Notes: generated by a model from the letters alone, not told the origin. Numbered from the stretch's first letter, positions 9,701 to 23,573 are shown. The stretch: DNA of 64,000 nt from Mycobacterium sp. ST-F2 (GCF_001905655.1 NZ_JMHT01000007.1:62001-126000); one strand, 5' to 3'. Made by a program: numbers and translations.

Positions 9701-10294
9701 TACGGCCGCGGCCTCGACGGTGCGCCGGCCACCGATGACATGAACCGGGCCTACCGGCGCATCTCGGTGGCGGCCAAGAACACCGACACCCGCGAGCACG
9801 ACATCGCCGACTCCGACGACTACTTCCAGTACCACGGCGGCATGGTCGCCACGGTGCGCGCGCTGACCGGCAAGGACCCTGCCGCCTACATCGGCGACAA
9901 CACCCGGCCCGACGCCGTCCGTACCCGCACACTGTCCGAGGAGACGACGCGCGTGTTCCGGGCCCGCGTCGTCAACCCGCGCTGGATGACCGCCATGCGC
10001 CGGCACGGCTACAAGGGTGCCTTCGAGATGGCGGCCACCGTCGACTACCTGTTCGGGTACGACGCCACTGCGGGCGTCATGGCGGACTGGATGTACGAGC
10101 AGCTGACGCAGAGCTACGTGCTGGACCCCGAGAACCGCAAGTTCATGTCCGAGTCCAACCCATGGGCGCTGCACGGCATGGCCGAACGGCTGCTGGAGGC
10201 AGCAGGCCGCGGCATGTGGGCCGAACCGGAGTCTGCGACCCTCGACGGTCTCAAGCAGGTGTTGCTGGAGACCGAGGGGGAGTTGGAGGGGTAA
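6731..10294 (+). CDS. cobN: Cobaltochelatase subunit CobN
   Basis: This 1187-aa protein is the large subunit that inserts cobalt into hydrogenobyrinic acid a,c-diamide with CobS/CobT-type partners, none of which are in this window. The family signature 'IHLGKHGNLEWLPGK' is present, as are 'AIYHDPDLPPSHHYLAAY', 'NFYSVDPKAVPS' and 'RVSGFFRDAFPH'-like segments (here VRISGFFRDAFPH). Length matches mycobacterial CobN. Start is GTG, 3 nt after the diguanylate cyclase stop. The gene marks the left border of the accessory island. Confidence 0.95.
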   Translation: MPTVLLLSTSDTDLITARASGAEYRWANPSRLIDGELADLLAGSDLAIVRVLGGYRTWQDDIDAVVASGIPTVVLSGEQAPDADLMSHSTVPAGVALQAHIYLAQGGVSNLVNLHSFLSDTVLMTGFGFGEPESAPSWGLLDRSSDAEGPTVAVLYYRAQQLAGNTAYIDALCGAIEHAGGRPLPIFCASLRTAEPELIELLGTADALITTVLAAGGATPALASAGGDDDNWNVAHLAALDIPILQGLCLTSSRAQWDENDDGLTPLDVASQVAVPEFDGRIITVPFSFKEIDSEGLISYVADPERCERVARLAVRHARLKHIEPADKRVALVFSAYPTKHARIGNAVGLDTPASAVALLRAMRDAGYRIGDIPGVDAEDGDALIHAMIERGGQDPDWLSTEALEANPVRVSAKDYRAWFATLPAALTDAVTEHWGEAPGELFVDRSQDPDGEIVIAAMVSDNIVLIVQPPRGFGENPVAIYHDPDLPPSHHYLAAYHWINKHFGADVMIHLGKHGNLEWLPGKTLGMSAACGTDAALGDLPLVYPFLVNDPGEGTQAKRRAHAVLVDHLIPPMARAETYGDIARLEQLLDEHSTISALDPGKLPAIRQQIWTLMRAAKMDHDLGLEDRPDEDVFDDMLLHVDGWLCEIKDVQIRDGLHILGRAPDGEAELDLVLAILRARQLFGGEQSVPGLREALGLTEDGSAEREAVDAAEGQARELVAALQKSGWDASAVDGITDNPEVAKVLRFAATEVVPRLRATDREIDQILHALGGGFIAAGPSGSPLRGLVNVLPTGRNFYSVDPKAVPSKLAWETGVAMADSLLERYLTDYGRWPESVGLSVWGTSAMRTAGDDIAEVLALLGVRPLWDDASRRVVGLEPIALAELGRPRIDVTVRISGFFRDAFPHVVTMLDDAVQLVARLDESVEDNYVRAHSQVDIADHGDQRRATTRIFGSKPGTYGAGLLQLIDSRNWRDDADLAQVYTAWGGFAYGRGLDGAPATDDMNRAYRRISVAAKNTDTREHDIADSDDYFQYHGGMVATVRALTGKDPAAYIGDNTRPDAVRTRTLSEETTRVFRARVVNPRWMTAMRRHGYKGAFEMAATVDYLFGYDATAGVMADWMYEQLTQSYVLDPENRKFMSESNPWALHGMAERLLEAAGRGMWAEPESATLDGLKQVLLETEGELEG

Positions 10295-10391
10295 TTCAGG
10301 CGCACATTTCGCCAAACTTGTCGGCGGTAGGTCGTATCCTGACTGGCTGGCCGCCGGTCGGCTAGAACAGGTTTCATTTGGGGGGTGCTGA
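10295..10391 (+). promoter_or_regulatory. Left island junction and putative promoter of the defence operon
   Basis: This 97-nt gap holds the only upstream space for the long plus-strand operon. TATCCT at 10335-10340 resembles a -10 box, but I see no well-placed -35. GGGGGG just before GTG 10392 serves as the ribosome-binding site. ATTCAGGCG at 10294-10302 followed by ATTTCGCC has an imperfect inverted counterpart at 30487-30506 beyond the far end of the island. Confidence 0.35.
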
Positions 10392-13300
10392 GTGGACGTA
10401 TTCCAGATCCACAAGCAACTGATCGACGACTATCGCGGGTTCACCACAGCCGGTGTCGACATCCGTGACGACCGGATTCGCGCGGAAATCGAAAAGTCGC
10501 TCGACGAAGGTCGACAGTGGCCTGAGCCCTGGGTCTCTCTCAACCCGATGTTCGCTTCGGGCGGCAGCATCGACGAGCTGGTTGCCGAGGGTTTGGTCGA
10601 CGGAGAGTGTTCATTCATCTTCCGCGACAAGACGACCATCGACGACCACGGTTCCGCCCCGATCACCTTGCACAAGCACCAGCGTGATGCGGTGGAGATT
10701 GCGCGCACCGGCAAGTCGTATGTCCTCACCACTGGTACTGGGTCGGGCAAGTCGTTGTCCTACATCGTCCCGATCGTCGACCATGTGCTGCGGATGGGCA
10801 CAGACCGACGAAAGGGCGTCAAGGCGATCATCGTCTACCCGATGAATGCGCTCGCGAACAGCCAACTCGAGGAGCTGCGGAAGTTCCTCGTCCACGGATA
10901 CGGCGAGGGGAATGAGCCAGTCACCTTCGGGCGCTACACGGGCCAGGAATCCGAGGAAAAGCGCGACGAGATTCTGGCGAGCCCGCCGGACATCTTGCTG
11001 ACCAACTACGTCATGCTGGAACTGCTGCTGACGAGGCCCAATGAGCGCAAGGCGCTGATCGGCGCTGCCCACACACTCAAGTTCCTGGTGCTCGACGAGC
11101 TGCACACCTATCGCGGCCGGCAGGGGTCGGATGTGGCGATGTTGGTCCGACGGGTGCGCGATGCGTGCGGGTCCGGGGAACTGCAATGCATCGGGACCTC
11201 GGCCACGATGGCCTCCGGAGGTTCGATCGCCGATCAGAAAGCCACCGTGGCAGCCGTGGCCACCCAGATCTTCGGAGCTGACGTCACGCCTGAACGGGTC
11301 ATCGGGGAAACGCTTACCCGGGCGACTGCTGCGGGTCCGGTGACGAGCCTGGGCCTCAGCGTCACCACGTACGACGAATTGGTGCACGCGCCGCTGGCGG
11401 GCTGGGTCGAGGAAGCGTTCGGGCTGACGATGAGTGAAGGTCAGCTGGTCCGTCAGCGTCCTCAACGAGTCCCGGATGCCGCTGAACTGCTTGCCCAACA
11501 GACGGGTGCGTCGAAAGCGGACGCTACCACCGCTATCGAGAAGACTTTGCTCGCCGGCGCCAATGCAGTCAACCCAAAAACCAACCGGCCGCTCTTCGGG
11601 TTCCGACTGCACCAGTTCCTCTCGAAGGGTGAAGGCGTGCTGGTGTCGCTGGAGTCTCCGGAGACCCGGCACATCGCGACCGAGTACCAGCTGAAGGTGC
11701 CAGGTAGGCCGGACCATCTGTTGCTGCCGGTGAGTTTTTGCCGTGAGTGCGGCCAGGACTATGTCGTGGTCACACGCACGACCAATGGTGACGGAACCAC
11801 GTACCGGTCCCGCAATGATCGGGAAAGCTCGGACAACAACGCAGACGGCTATATCTACATCTCAACCGATTTTGCGTGGCCGCAGGACCCGGAGGTCGAT
11901 CACCGATACCCCGAATCCTGGATGGAGCACGGTCAACTCAAACCGAACATGGTGAAGTACCGGCCACAGCGGGTCCGGGTGCTGCCAGATGGTACCGAGA
12001 CGAACACAGGCGGCGTCGACGCCGCCTTCATTACCGGTGCGTTCAGGTTTTGCCTGCGCTGCGCGGTGACCTACCAGCGCGCCGGTACAACGGATTTCGC
12101 GCGCTTGGCACCACTAGACGCCGAAGGCCGATCGTCGGCGATGACGGTGATCGCCGCATCGGTTGTCCGCAGCCTCAAGGGGCTGCCGGCCGACGCACTG
12201 CCCGCGAACGCACGCAAGCTGCTGACATTCGTCGACAATCGGCAGGATGCCAGCCTGCAAGCGGGGCATTTCAACGATTTCGTTCAGGTGACGCAGCTGC
12301 GCGGTGCTCTCTACCGCGCCCTGCTCGATGCGAAAGACGGCCTCACCCACGAGGACATCGCGCAAAAAGTGGCGCAGACCATCGGGCTCGAGTTCGCGGA
12401 CTACGCCGCGAGCGCTGAGGCCGAATTCGGCATGCGGCGCAAGGCCGAGGCCGCGCTGCGGGCCGTCATCGAATTCCGCCTGTACACCGACCTGCAGCGC
12501 GGATGGCGCGTCACCATGCCCAACCTGGAGCAGACCGGCCTGCTGCGCATCGACTATGACTCGCTCGACGAGATTGTTGCCAGTGAAAAACTGTGGGCAG
12601 CAACGCACCCCGCGCTGCGGGACGCACCGCAGCAAGTCCGATATGACGTGTGCTTCAACCTCCTCGAACAGCTGCGCCGCGAGCTCGCGATTGATGCGGA
12701 ATGCCTCAGTGAGTATGGGTTCGAGCGGGTGATGAGCCAGTCCTCCCAGCATTTGGTGGAGCTGTGGCAGCTCACCCTCGGCGACAAGCTCGGACACAAC
12801 AGCAAGATCGGCGTGACGGACACGTCCGATACGCGCACCCGCACGTTGTCGCCCCGGCTGACGCCCCGATCGTCGCTCGGGCGGTATGTCCGGGAGAAGC
12901 TGCGCGATCACGACGGGATCAGCCTCACCGAGTCGGATACCGAACTGGTTCTTTCTCAGATGCTCAAGTGCCTCGATGATGCCGGCTTGCTTACCGACGT
13001 CATGACCGAGGTGCGCAAAGGGATGGGTTACCGGTTGCGGGCGTCCGCGCTGATCTGGCGGGCCGGCGACGGCACCAACGGCGTTGTTGATGCCACCCGC
13101 AAGCGCGTCGACGGCGAGGGCGCGCGGGTCAACCCATATTTCCGCGACCTGTACCGCGACACCGCCGAGACGCTGCGCGGCCTACATGCCAAGGAGCACA
13201 CCGCCCAGGTTTCATCCGCTGAACGGCAGGACCGCGAAGCCGAGTTCCGTGAAGCTGACCTTCCGCTCTTGTTCTGTTCACCCACAATGGAATTGGGTGT

Positions 13301-15482
13301 CGACATCAAAGGCTTGAACGCGGTCGGTCTGCGCAACGTGCCACCGACACCGGCGAACTATGCCCAACGGAGCGGCCGGGCGGGCCGAAGCGGCCAGCCG
13401 GCGCTCGTGGTCACCTACTGCGCGAGCGGTAACGCACATGACCACTACTACTTCCGGCGGTCTCAGGACATGGTGGCCGGGTCGGTGGCTGCGCCCAGGC
13501 TGGACTTGGCCAACGAAGCACTACTGCGGTCGCACTTGCACGCCATCTGGCTGGCCGAGACTGATGAGCATCTGAGTTCGAGCATGCGCGGTCTACTGGA
13601 CCTGGACAAACCAGGCTTCCCGATCAAGCAGGACATCGATGGATTCCTATCGAAGAACACTGCGGTGGCGAAGGCCACGGCTCGTGCCAAGGAGCTCGTT
13701 GCTCCGCTGGAACCCGTATTGCAGGAAACGACGTGGTGGACTGACGACTGGGTTGAACGCACGATGCGCTCGGCATACCGTCAGTTCGACGAAGCCTGCG
13801 ACCGCTGGCGGTCTCTATATCTCGCTGCGCAGGCCGACCGCGAGAAGTTCCACAAGGTCGTTGGCGACCACAGCGCCAGCACCAAGACCATCGACGCCGC
13901 GAAAGCCCGTCGCGCACAAGCGGAAAACCAGCTACGCCTGCTCGTCAACGACGACACCGGCCAGCAGTTCTCTGACTTCTACACCTACCGGTACTTCGCC
14001 GCCGAAGGCTTCCTACCCGGCTACAACTTCCCACGATTGCCGCTCGCCGCGTTCATCCCCGGTCGAGGCAGCGCCAAAGACGGCGACTACATCCAACGTC
14101 CCCGCTTTTTGGCGATCAGCGAGTTCGGGCCCAATGCCCTTATCTATCACGAGGGTTCGCGCTACGAGGTTGTGCGTATCCAGTTGCCGATGGACGCTGC
14201 GGCGGACGGCAGCTTGGTCACCAGCACTGCACGTACTTGCGAAGCCTGCGGCTACCACCACGACCGCGGGCCAGGACTGGAGCGCTGCGAGTACTGCAAC
14301 AATCTGCTGCCCAAGCCGCGCATCGGATTGATGCGAATGGAGACGGTGTTCACCCGACGCAGGGAGCGCATCTCGTCGGACGAGGAGGAACGTCGTCGCG
14401 CAGGGTTCGAGATTGCGACGTCGTTCAAGTTCACGCCGAACCACAATCGCGATGACTCGACCGTCGTGGACGCCGAAGGTCCGCTCGCCGAACTGGCCTA
14501 CGGCGACACTGCGTTGATCCGCCGAACCAATATAGGACGCCGACGGCGCAAAGACCCCAATGACCAAGGCTTCTGGCTGGACCTGGCGAAAGGCAACTGG
14601 CTCTCGGAAAAGAGCGCCGGTGATATGGACGGCGAAGACAGCGACCTCGACGACGTCGGCAAGGCCAAGCTCAAAGACAAGGTCATCCCGTACGTGGAGG
14701 ACACCCGTAACATTCTGCTGTTTCGGGTGGCTCAGCGCATCGGCGTGAACGAGGCGGTGACGCTGCAATACGCCCTCGAACGCGGGATCGAGGCCGAGTT
14801 CCAGCTGGAAGACTCTGAGCTGTCCACCGAACTGCTGCCTGATCCCGATGAACGCGGCCGGATGCTGTTCACGGAGTCCGCCGAGGGCGGTGCCGGGGTG
14901 CTGCGCAGGATCGCCGCGGAGCCCGATGCGCTGGCACGGGCAGCTCGAAAAGCACTCGAAATCTGCCATTTCGATGCTGTGGGCGCCGATGTCAAACCCG
15001 ACTGCGTGCAGGGCTGCTACGACTGTCTGCTGTCCTACGGAAATCAGCTGTACCACACCAAGATAGACCGTCATATTGTCCGCAACTACTTGCTGCGGCT
15101 GGCGGGAGCGATCACCTCGCAGAAGCCCAAGGCGCAAGTTGAGGACTTGGACCGGCAATCGACCTCGACGCTGGAACACGACTTTCTCGTCTACCTCAAG
15201 GAGCGCGGCCTGCGGGTCCCGACGGAGGCGCAACGGCGGATCGACGCGCTCAAGGTTCGGCCTGACTTCGCGTACCGACTCGACAGCGGGGTCGCGGTTG
15301 CGGTGTTCATCGACGGTCCGGTGCACGATGCGGAATCGGTGGCCGAACGTGACGCGGCGGCGGAAGAACGTTTGTACGACGCGGGCTGGGAAGTCGTGCG
15401 CTTGCGGTACGACGACGACTGGGATGCGATCACCCGTAACCACGAATGGGTGTTCGGCACGATCAAGGAGACCGCGCAGTGA
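10392..15482 (+). CDS. DISARM-like DEAH helicase with DUF1998 and C-terminal nuclease-like domain
   Basis: This 1696-aa protein begins with a YprA/MrfA-type superfamily 2 helicase: Walker A TGTGSGKS (114-121), DELH (about 235), GTSATMA, and motif VI QRSGRAGRSGQP (about 992). Cysteine pairs CREC (about 450) and CLRC (about 554) sit between the helicase lobes. A zinc ribbon follows near 1282 (CEAC...CEYC), then a DUF1998/MZB region with CVQGCYDCLLSYGNQ near 1537. The last 80 residues ('RPDFAYRL', 'VAVFIDGPVHD', 'GWEVVRLRYDD') resemble a Vsr/DUF559-type nuclease fold. It combines what DISARM splits into DrmA and DrmB. It probably translocates on DNA and restricts phage DNA. First gene of the operon; the stop overlaps the next GTG by 4 nt. 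Confidence 0.82.
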   Translation: MDVFQIHKQLIDDYRGFTTAGVDIRDDRIRAEIEKSLDEGRQWPEPWVSLNPMFASGGSIDELVAEGLVDGECSFIFRDKTTIDDHGSAPITLHKHQRDAVEIARTGKSYVLTTGTGSGKSLSYIVPIVDHVLRMGTDRRKGVKAIIVYPMNALANSQLEELRKFLVHGYGEGNEPVTFGRYTGQESEEKRDEILASPPDILLTNYVMLELLLTRPNERKALIGAAHTLKFLVLDELHTYRGRQGSDVAMLVRRVRDACGSGELQCIGTSATMASGGSIADQKATVAAVATQIFGADVTPERVIGETLTRATAAGPVTSLGLSVTTYDELVHAPLAGWVEEAFGLTMSEGQLVRQRPQRVPDAAELLAQQTGASKADATTAIEKTLLAGANAVNPKTNRPLFGFRLHQFLSKGEGVLVSLESPETRHIATEYQLKVPGRPDHLLLPVSFCRECGQDYVVVTRTTNGDGTTYRSRNDRESSDNNADGYIYISTDFAWPQDPEVDHRYPESWMEHGQLKPNMVKYRPQRVRVLPDGTETNTGGVDAAFITGAFRFCLRCAVTYQRAGTTDFARLAPLDAEGRSSAMTVIAASVVRSLKGLPADALPANARKLLTFVDNRQDASLQAGHFNDFVQVTQLRGALYRALLDAKDGLTHEDIAQKVAQTIGLEFADYAASAEAEFGMRRKAEAALRAVIEFRLYTDLQRGWRVTMPNLEQTGLLRIDYDSLDEIVASEKLWAATHPALRDAPQQVRYDVCFNLLEQLRRELAIDAECLSEYGFERVMSQSSQHLVELWQLTLGDKLGHNSKIGVTDTSDTRTRTLSPRLTPRSSLGRYVREKLRDHDGISLTESDTELVLSQMLKCLDDAGLLTDVMTEVRKGMGYRLRASALIWRAGDGTNGVVDATRKRVDGEGARVNPYFRDLYRDTAETLRGLHAKEHTAQVSSAERQDREAEFREADLPLLFCSPTMELGVDIKGLNAVGLRNVPPTPANYAQRSGRAGRSGQPALVVTYCASGNAHDHYYFRRSQDMVAGSVAAPRLDLANEALLRSHLHAIWLAETDEHLSSSMRGLLDLDKPGFPIKQDIDGFLSKNTAVAKATARAKELVAPLEPVLQETTWWTDDWVERTMRSAYRQFDEACDRWRSLYLAAQADREKFHKVVGDHSASTKTIDAAKARRAQAENQLRLLVNDDTGQQFSDFYTYRYFAAEGFLPGYNFPRLPLAAFIPGRGSAKDGDYIQRPRFLAISEFGPNALIYHEGSRYEVVRIQLPMDAAADGSLVTSTARTCEACGYHHDRGPGLERCEYCNNLLPKPRIGLMRMETVFTRRRERISSDEEERRRAGFEIATSFKFTPNHNRDDSTVVDAEGPLAELAYGDTALIRRTNIGRRRRKDPNDQGFWLDLAKGNWLSEKSAGDMDGEDSDLDDVGKAKLKDKVIPYVEDTRNILLFRVAQRIGVNEAVTLQYALERGIEAEFQLEDSELSTELLPDPDERGRMLFTESAEGGAGVLRRIAAEPDALARAARKALEICHFDAVGADVKPDCVQGCYDCLLSYGNQLYHTKIDRHIVRNYLLRLAGAITSQKPKAQVEDLDRQSTSTLEHDFLVYLKERGLRVPTEAQRRIDALKVRPDFAYRLDSGVAVAVFIDGPVHDAESVAERDAAAEERLYDAGWEVVRLRYDDDWDAITRNHEWVFGTIKETAQ

Positions 15483-18279
15483 CCTCAGCGACAACAACTT
15501 TCGCCCCAGGCAGCCTGGTCACTGCACGAGGACGGGAATGGGTGGTTCAACCGGACAGCATCGGCGACTTCCTGGTCCTTCGTCCACTGGGCGGCGCCGA
15601 CGACGATACCGCCGGCGTCTTCCTCAGCGAAGGCATTCAGGCTGCCACCTTTGCACCGCCCTCTCCGGATGACCTCGGCGACAATTACAGCGCCACCCTC
15701 TTGCGTGACGCAATCAAAGTCGGATTCCGCTCGACCACAGGACCTTTCCGTTGTCTGGCGTCGATCAACGTGGAGCCGCGGTCGTATCAACTGGTGCCAT
15801 TGATGATGGCACTCCGACAGGACGTCGTACGACTGCTCATTTCCGATGATGTCGGTATCGGCAAGACCGTCGAAGCATCGTTGATCGCGACCGAGCTGCT
15901 AGAAACGGGCGCAGCCAACGGCTTGGTGGTCTTGTGTAGCCCGGCTCTGGCCGAGCAGTGGCAGGCCGAACTGCGGCAGAAGTTCGGCATCGAGGCCGAG
16001 CTGGTGTTGCCGTCGACGGTGACACGGTTGGAGCGCGGCCTGATTGGCACTGAGTCACTGTTCGACCGCTACCGGCATGTGGTGGTGTCGACGGACTTCA
16101 TCAAGTCACACCGTAGGCGGCATGAATTCCTGCGCACGTGTCCGGATTTGGTGATCGTCGACGAGGTGCACACCTGTGTCGCTGCGGCCGGGCTCTCAGG
16201 TCCCGGTCGTACACAGCGATACGACTTGATCCGTGAATTGGCCGACGACGCGAATCGGCACTTGATCCTGGTAAGCGCCACACCGCACAGCGGTCAAGAC
16301 GAGGCATTCGAGAATCTGATCCGGTTGCTGGACGAGGATTTTCGTCTGGACGCGCTCGATTCGGCACAGGGCCGCGAGAAGTTGGCCCGGCATTTCGTAC
16401 AGCGTCGCCGCAGCGATATCCGGGTGTTCCTCGACCAGGAGACGCCGTTTCCGAAAGATCGTGAATCGCAGGAAGTCGCGTATTCGCTAAGCCCTGAGTA
16501 CCGCGCGCTGTTCGACCAGGTACTCGACTACGCTCGCGAAACTGTCCGGACGAACGACGGGGGAGTCGCTAAGCGAGTCAATTGGTGGTCCGCGCTGGCT
16601 CTGCTGCGGGCATTGGCCTCGTCTCCTCGCGCAGCTGCTCAGACACTGCGGACCCGAGCGGCGTCACTGGAAGCAGACAACCCGAACGAAGCCGATGAGA
16701 TCGGTCGCGCCGCGGTGCTGGATCTGCCCGACCTGGACACCCTCGAGTCAGTCGACTCGACGCCGGGTGCTGATTCCGGTAGTCCGCAGGCCCGCAAACT
16801 CACGGCATTCCGCAAGGCAGCCGAGGCGCTGGAGGGCAAGGACACAAAAGCCACCGAGTTGGTGAAGGTGGTCAAAAAGCTCCTCGCCGAGGATTACAAC
16901 CCGATCGTGTTCTGCCGTTTCATCCACACTGCCGAGTATGTGGCGGAGGTGCTGACGGCCAAGCTTGGGCGCAAGGTGACGGTGCAAGCGGTCACCGGCG
17001 CGCTCCCGCCGGAAGAACGCGTTGCCCGCATTGAGGAGTTGGCTGCCGCGGGTGGGCAGCATGTGCTGGTCGCCACCGACTGCCTGGCCGAGGGCGTCAA
17101 CTTGCAGGATGACTTCCAGGGTGTCATCCATTATGACCTGGCGTGGAACCCGACCCGCCACGAACAACGCGAAGGCCGAGTCGACCGGTTCGGTCAGCGG
17201 CGCGACGTAGTGCGCGCAGTCACGTTGTACGGCAAGGATAATCACATCGACGGCATCGTCCTGGAGGTGCTGCTGCGCAAGCACGAACGCATCCGTAAGG
17301 CGACGGGCGTTTCGGTGCCAGTGCCCGACAGCAGCGACGCAGTCGTCGAGGCACTGATGGAGGGCCTGCTGTTCCGCGGCATGGAAGCCGAGCAGTTGTC
17401 GCTCGACCTGGACGTGTCCAAGCGGCGCGATTCACTACACGCGGAATGGGATAGTGCCGCTGAACGCGAGAAGCTGTCGATGACCAAATACGCGCAGGCG
17501 GCGATCAAACCCGCCGAGGTGCAACGGGAGATTGACGACGTCCGTGCCGGTATGGGAACACACGCCGATATCAAGGACCTGGTGCGGCGGGCGCTGAGCG
17601 AACTCGGGTCGACCGTGGTGGATCGCAAAGACGGCGTGCAAGCGGCCACCGCCAACCTGCCGTTGGGGCTTCGAAATGCGTTACCGCTTGGCAAGTCCGA
17701 TCCTCTCCTGTTCGCCGACGACCTGCCGGTGGGCCGTGGCGATGCGGTGTTGCTGCGTACCGACGAGTCCGTGTCCGCTATCGCTGACTACGTGTTGCAG
17801 TCAGCGCTCGACTTTGAGCTCCCGGCTGGGGCGCGCCCCGCGCGACGGTGTGCCGTCATCCGCACCCGCGATGTCGCCAAGCGGACGACACTGCTGCTGG
17901 TGCGCTACCGATTCCATCTGGAACTGCCGTCACGGACGGGGCAGCGCAAATTAGTGGCCGAGGAGCTCGTATCGCTGGCGTTTGCGGGTTCACCGACCAG
18001 CCCTGAGTGGCTCGAAGACACGGCATCGCTCTTCGGCGCGGTGCCATCGCAGAATATCCCTGAGCAGCAAGCACATTCGGCTGCCGAACGCGCGCTCGCC
18101 GAGCTGGACAAACTGGACGGGCATCTACGTGGGGTCGGAAAAGGGCTGGCCGCCAAAGTTTTCGAGTCACACCGGCGAGTTCGTCAGGCCAGCCACGAGC
18201 TCGTCCGTGGCCTGAAGGTGACGGTCGAACCGAACGCCGATATCGTCGGCGCGTACCTCTACCTGCCGGAGGTGACCGC

Positions 18280-18283
<4 letters not shown>
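15479..18283 (+). CDS. SNF2/HepA-type helicase (DrmD-like)
   Basis: This 934-aa protein is a RapA/HepA-like superfamily 2 ATPase. It shows Walker A 'DDVGIGKT' (about 122-130), DEVH (about 227), '[20 protein letters not shown]', '[14 protein letters not shown]' and '[17 protein letters not shown]' (motif VI, ending near 570). The C-terminal 300 residues are of unknown fold. DISARM class 1 contains a comparable SNF2 protein, DrmD, next to an adenine methylase. GTG 15479 is chosen because it overlaps the upstream stop (GTGA) and has AAGGAG before it. Its stop overlaps the methyltransferase ATG by 4 nt. Confidence 0.85.
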
Positions 18284-22129
<3,846 letters not shown>

Positions 22130-22133
<4 letters not shown>

Positions 22134-22912
22134 CAACGCACCGGATGCTTCCGCTGTATGAGGCGAAGATGATCCACCATTACGACCACCGATGGGCCAC
22201 ATACGAACCCGATGGTTCGACTCGCGATGTCACGACTGATGAGAAGCGCGATCCGAATTTCGTTGTCCAACCGCGGTATTGGGTTCGTGCCGAGGTGGTC
22301 GCGGAACGGATCGGCGACCGCTGGGATCGTGATTGGCTCCTTGGATGGAGGGATATCTGCCGGTCGACTGATGATCGGACGTGCATTGCTGCGATTAGCG
22401 GTGCGGGGGCATCACCGGAGGGCGGCACCCTGCTTACGTTCTGTGATTCGCCAGAGGATGCCCTTCTTGTACTCGCGAACTGGAACAGCTTTGTGTTCGA
22501 TTTCGTTGCACGCCAGAAAGTTGGAGGCACTCACCTCAAGTACTTCACGATGCGCCAGCTTCCGATGATTTCCCGCGAGGTCGCTGACGCGTCGCCGGAC
22601 TGGTGCACTCAGCCGTTGAAACAATGGGTCGGAGAGCGCGTGCTTGCACTCGTAGCTGACAACGTGGAAATGACTGCACTTGCAACCGATTTCGGTGTCG
22701 AAGTCAACGGTGCAGCATGGGATCCAAAGCAGCGCCCGTTGATCCGTGCCGACCTCGACGCCGCGTTCTTCCATGTGTATGGGATTCGCCGTGACGATGT
22801 TGGCTACATCTTGGACACCTTCCCAATTGCTCGACGCAAAGATGAAGCGGCACATGGCGAGTATCGCACCAAACGCTTGATCCTTGAGGCTTATGACAGG
22901 TTGGCGGCCTGA
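22130..22912 (+). CDS. Methyltransferase C-terminal (specificity) domain, copy 2
   Basis: This 260-aa protein starts MTTHRMLPLYEAKMIHHYD and is a paralogue of the preceding ORF. The first 22 matched residues (PLYEAKM... to EPDG) differ at one position. The middle diverges strongly, as expected of alternative recognition domains, and the ends match again ('FVFDFVARQKVGGTHLKYF', 'FFHVYGIRRDDVGYILDTF', 'RRKDEAAHGEYRTKRLILEAYDRLAA' in pieces). It has no catalytic domain of its own. ATG 22130 follows GGAGGG by 3 nt and overlaps the previous stop. It could be a spare cassette exchanged by recombination or a subunit working in trans. Confidence 0.78.
22151..22216 (+). repeat. Direct repeat, copy 2 (start of C-terminal domain 2)
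   Basis: Partner of the 66-nt repeat at 21438-21503. Most differences are synonymous third-position changes, which indicates an older duplication under protein-level constraint, not a very recent copy. Confidence 0.85.
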
Positions 22913-22915
22913 CCC

Positions 22916-23554
22916 TTGGCGCGCCGAGTCCCGACCACCGTCGCGCACTTCACTCACCTCGACAACCTCGCCAGGATCGCGGTTGATGGCTTGCGGTGCG
23001 ACAGTGTTGCGCGGGAAGGGCACTGCGTTACCGAAGTGGGCGAGCCGTCGATCAAGGCGAGGCGTCGCGAGCGCCGGGTGAAGGTTGCCCCAGGGGGCGT
23101 CGTCGCCGACTATGTGCCGTTCTACTTCGCGTCCCGCAGCCCGATGCTCTTCTCGATCCATGCTGGGGGAGTTCCGTCGTTTGCCGGTGACTCGCACGAC
23201 GTCGTCTACTTGATGTCGACGGTTGAGAAGCTTCAATCAGAGGGATTGTCGCTCGTCTTCACCGATCGGAACGCGGTGCTTGAGGTGGCCAAGCACAGCG
23301 CGCACGTGCCGGACCTCGATACGTTGGTCGACTGGAAGCTGATGGGTGCGCCGTACTGGGCCAACACCGACAGCGATCCCGACCGGAAGGAACGGCGCAT
23401 GGCCGAATGTTTGGTGCATCAAGCTGTGCCCTGGTCGGCCTTCACCGGAATTGCGGTGTTCGACGAGGCCCGCAAGGTCCGCGTCGGCGAGATCCTCGAT
23501 AGTGTGGGCGTAGACGGTCCGCCGATCAGTGTCATACCCAAGTTCTACTTTTGA
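22916..23554 (+). CDS. darT: DarT-type DNA thymidine ADP-ribosyltransferase toxin
   Basis: This 212-aa DUF4433/DarT protein transfers ADP-ribose from NAD to thymidine in single-stranded DNA. It shows 'HFTHLDNLARIAVDGL' near the N-terminus (11-26), 'YVPFYFASRSPMLF' (67-79; Arg74 matches the catalytic arginine) and 'RMAECLVHQAVPW', whose Glu164 matches the catalytic glutamate. Length is normal. The only start close to the conserved N-terminus is a weak TTG, 3 nt after the stop of the methylase domain, so expression should be coupled to it and low. The antitoxin gene follows. DarTG pairs are known to block phage replication. Confidence 0.92.
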   Translation: MARRVPTTVAHFTHLDNLARIAVDGLRCDSVAREGHCVTEVGEPSIKARRRERRVKVAPGGVVADYVPFYFASRSPMLFSIHAGGVPSFAGDSHDVVYLMSTVEKLQSEGLSLVFTDRNAVLEVAKHSAHVPDLDTLVDWKLMGAPYWANTDSDPDRKERRMAECLVHQAVPWSAFTGIAVFDEARKVRVGEILDSVGVDGPPISVIPKFYF

Positions 23555-23573
23555 CCATATGGAGACAACCGCC

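Noticed and set aside
5915..10414. A very long open frame on the minus strand antisense to cobN and part of the diguanylate cyclase
   Set aside because: It is low-complexity in composition, has no recognisable domain, and lies wholly opposite well-supported genes; such shadows are common in GC-rich DNA with strong codon bias.
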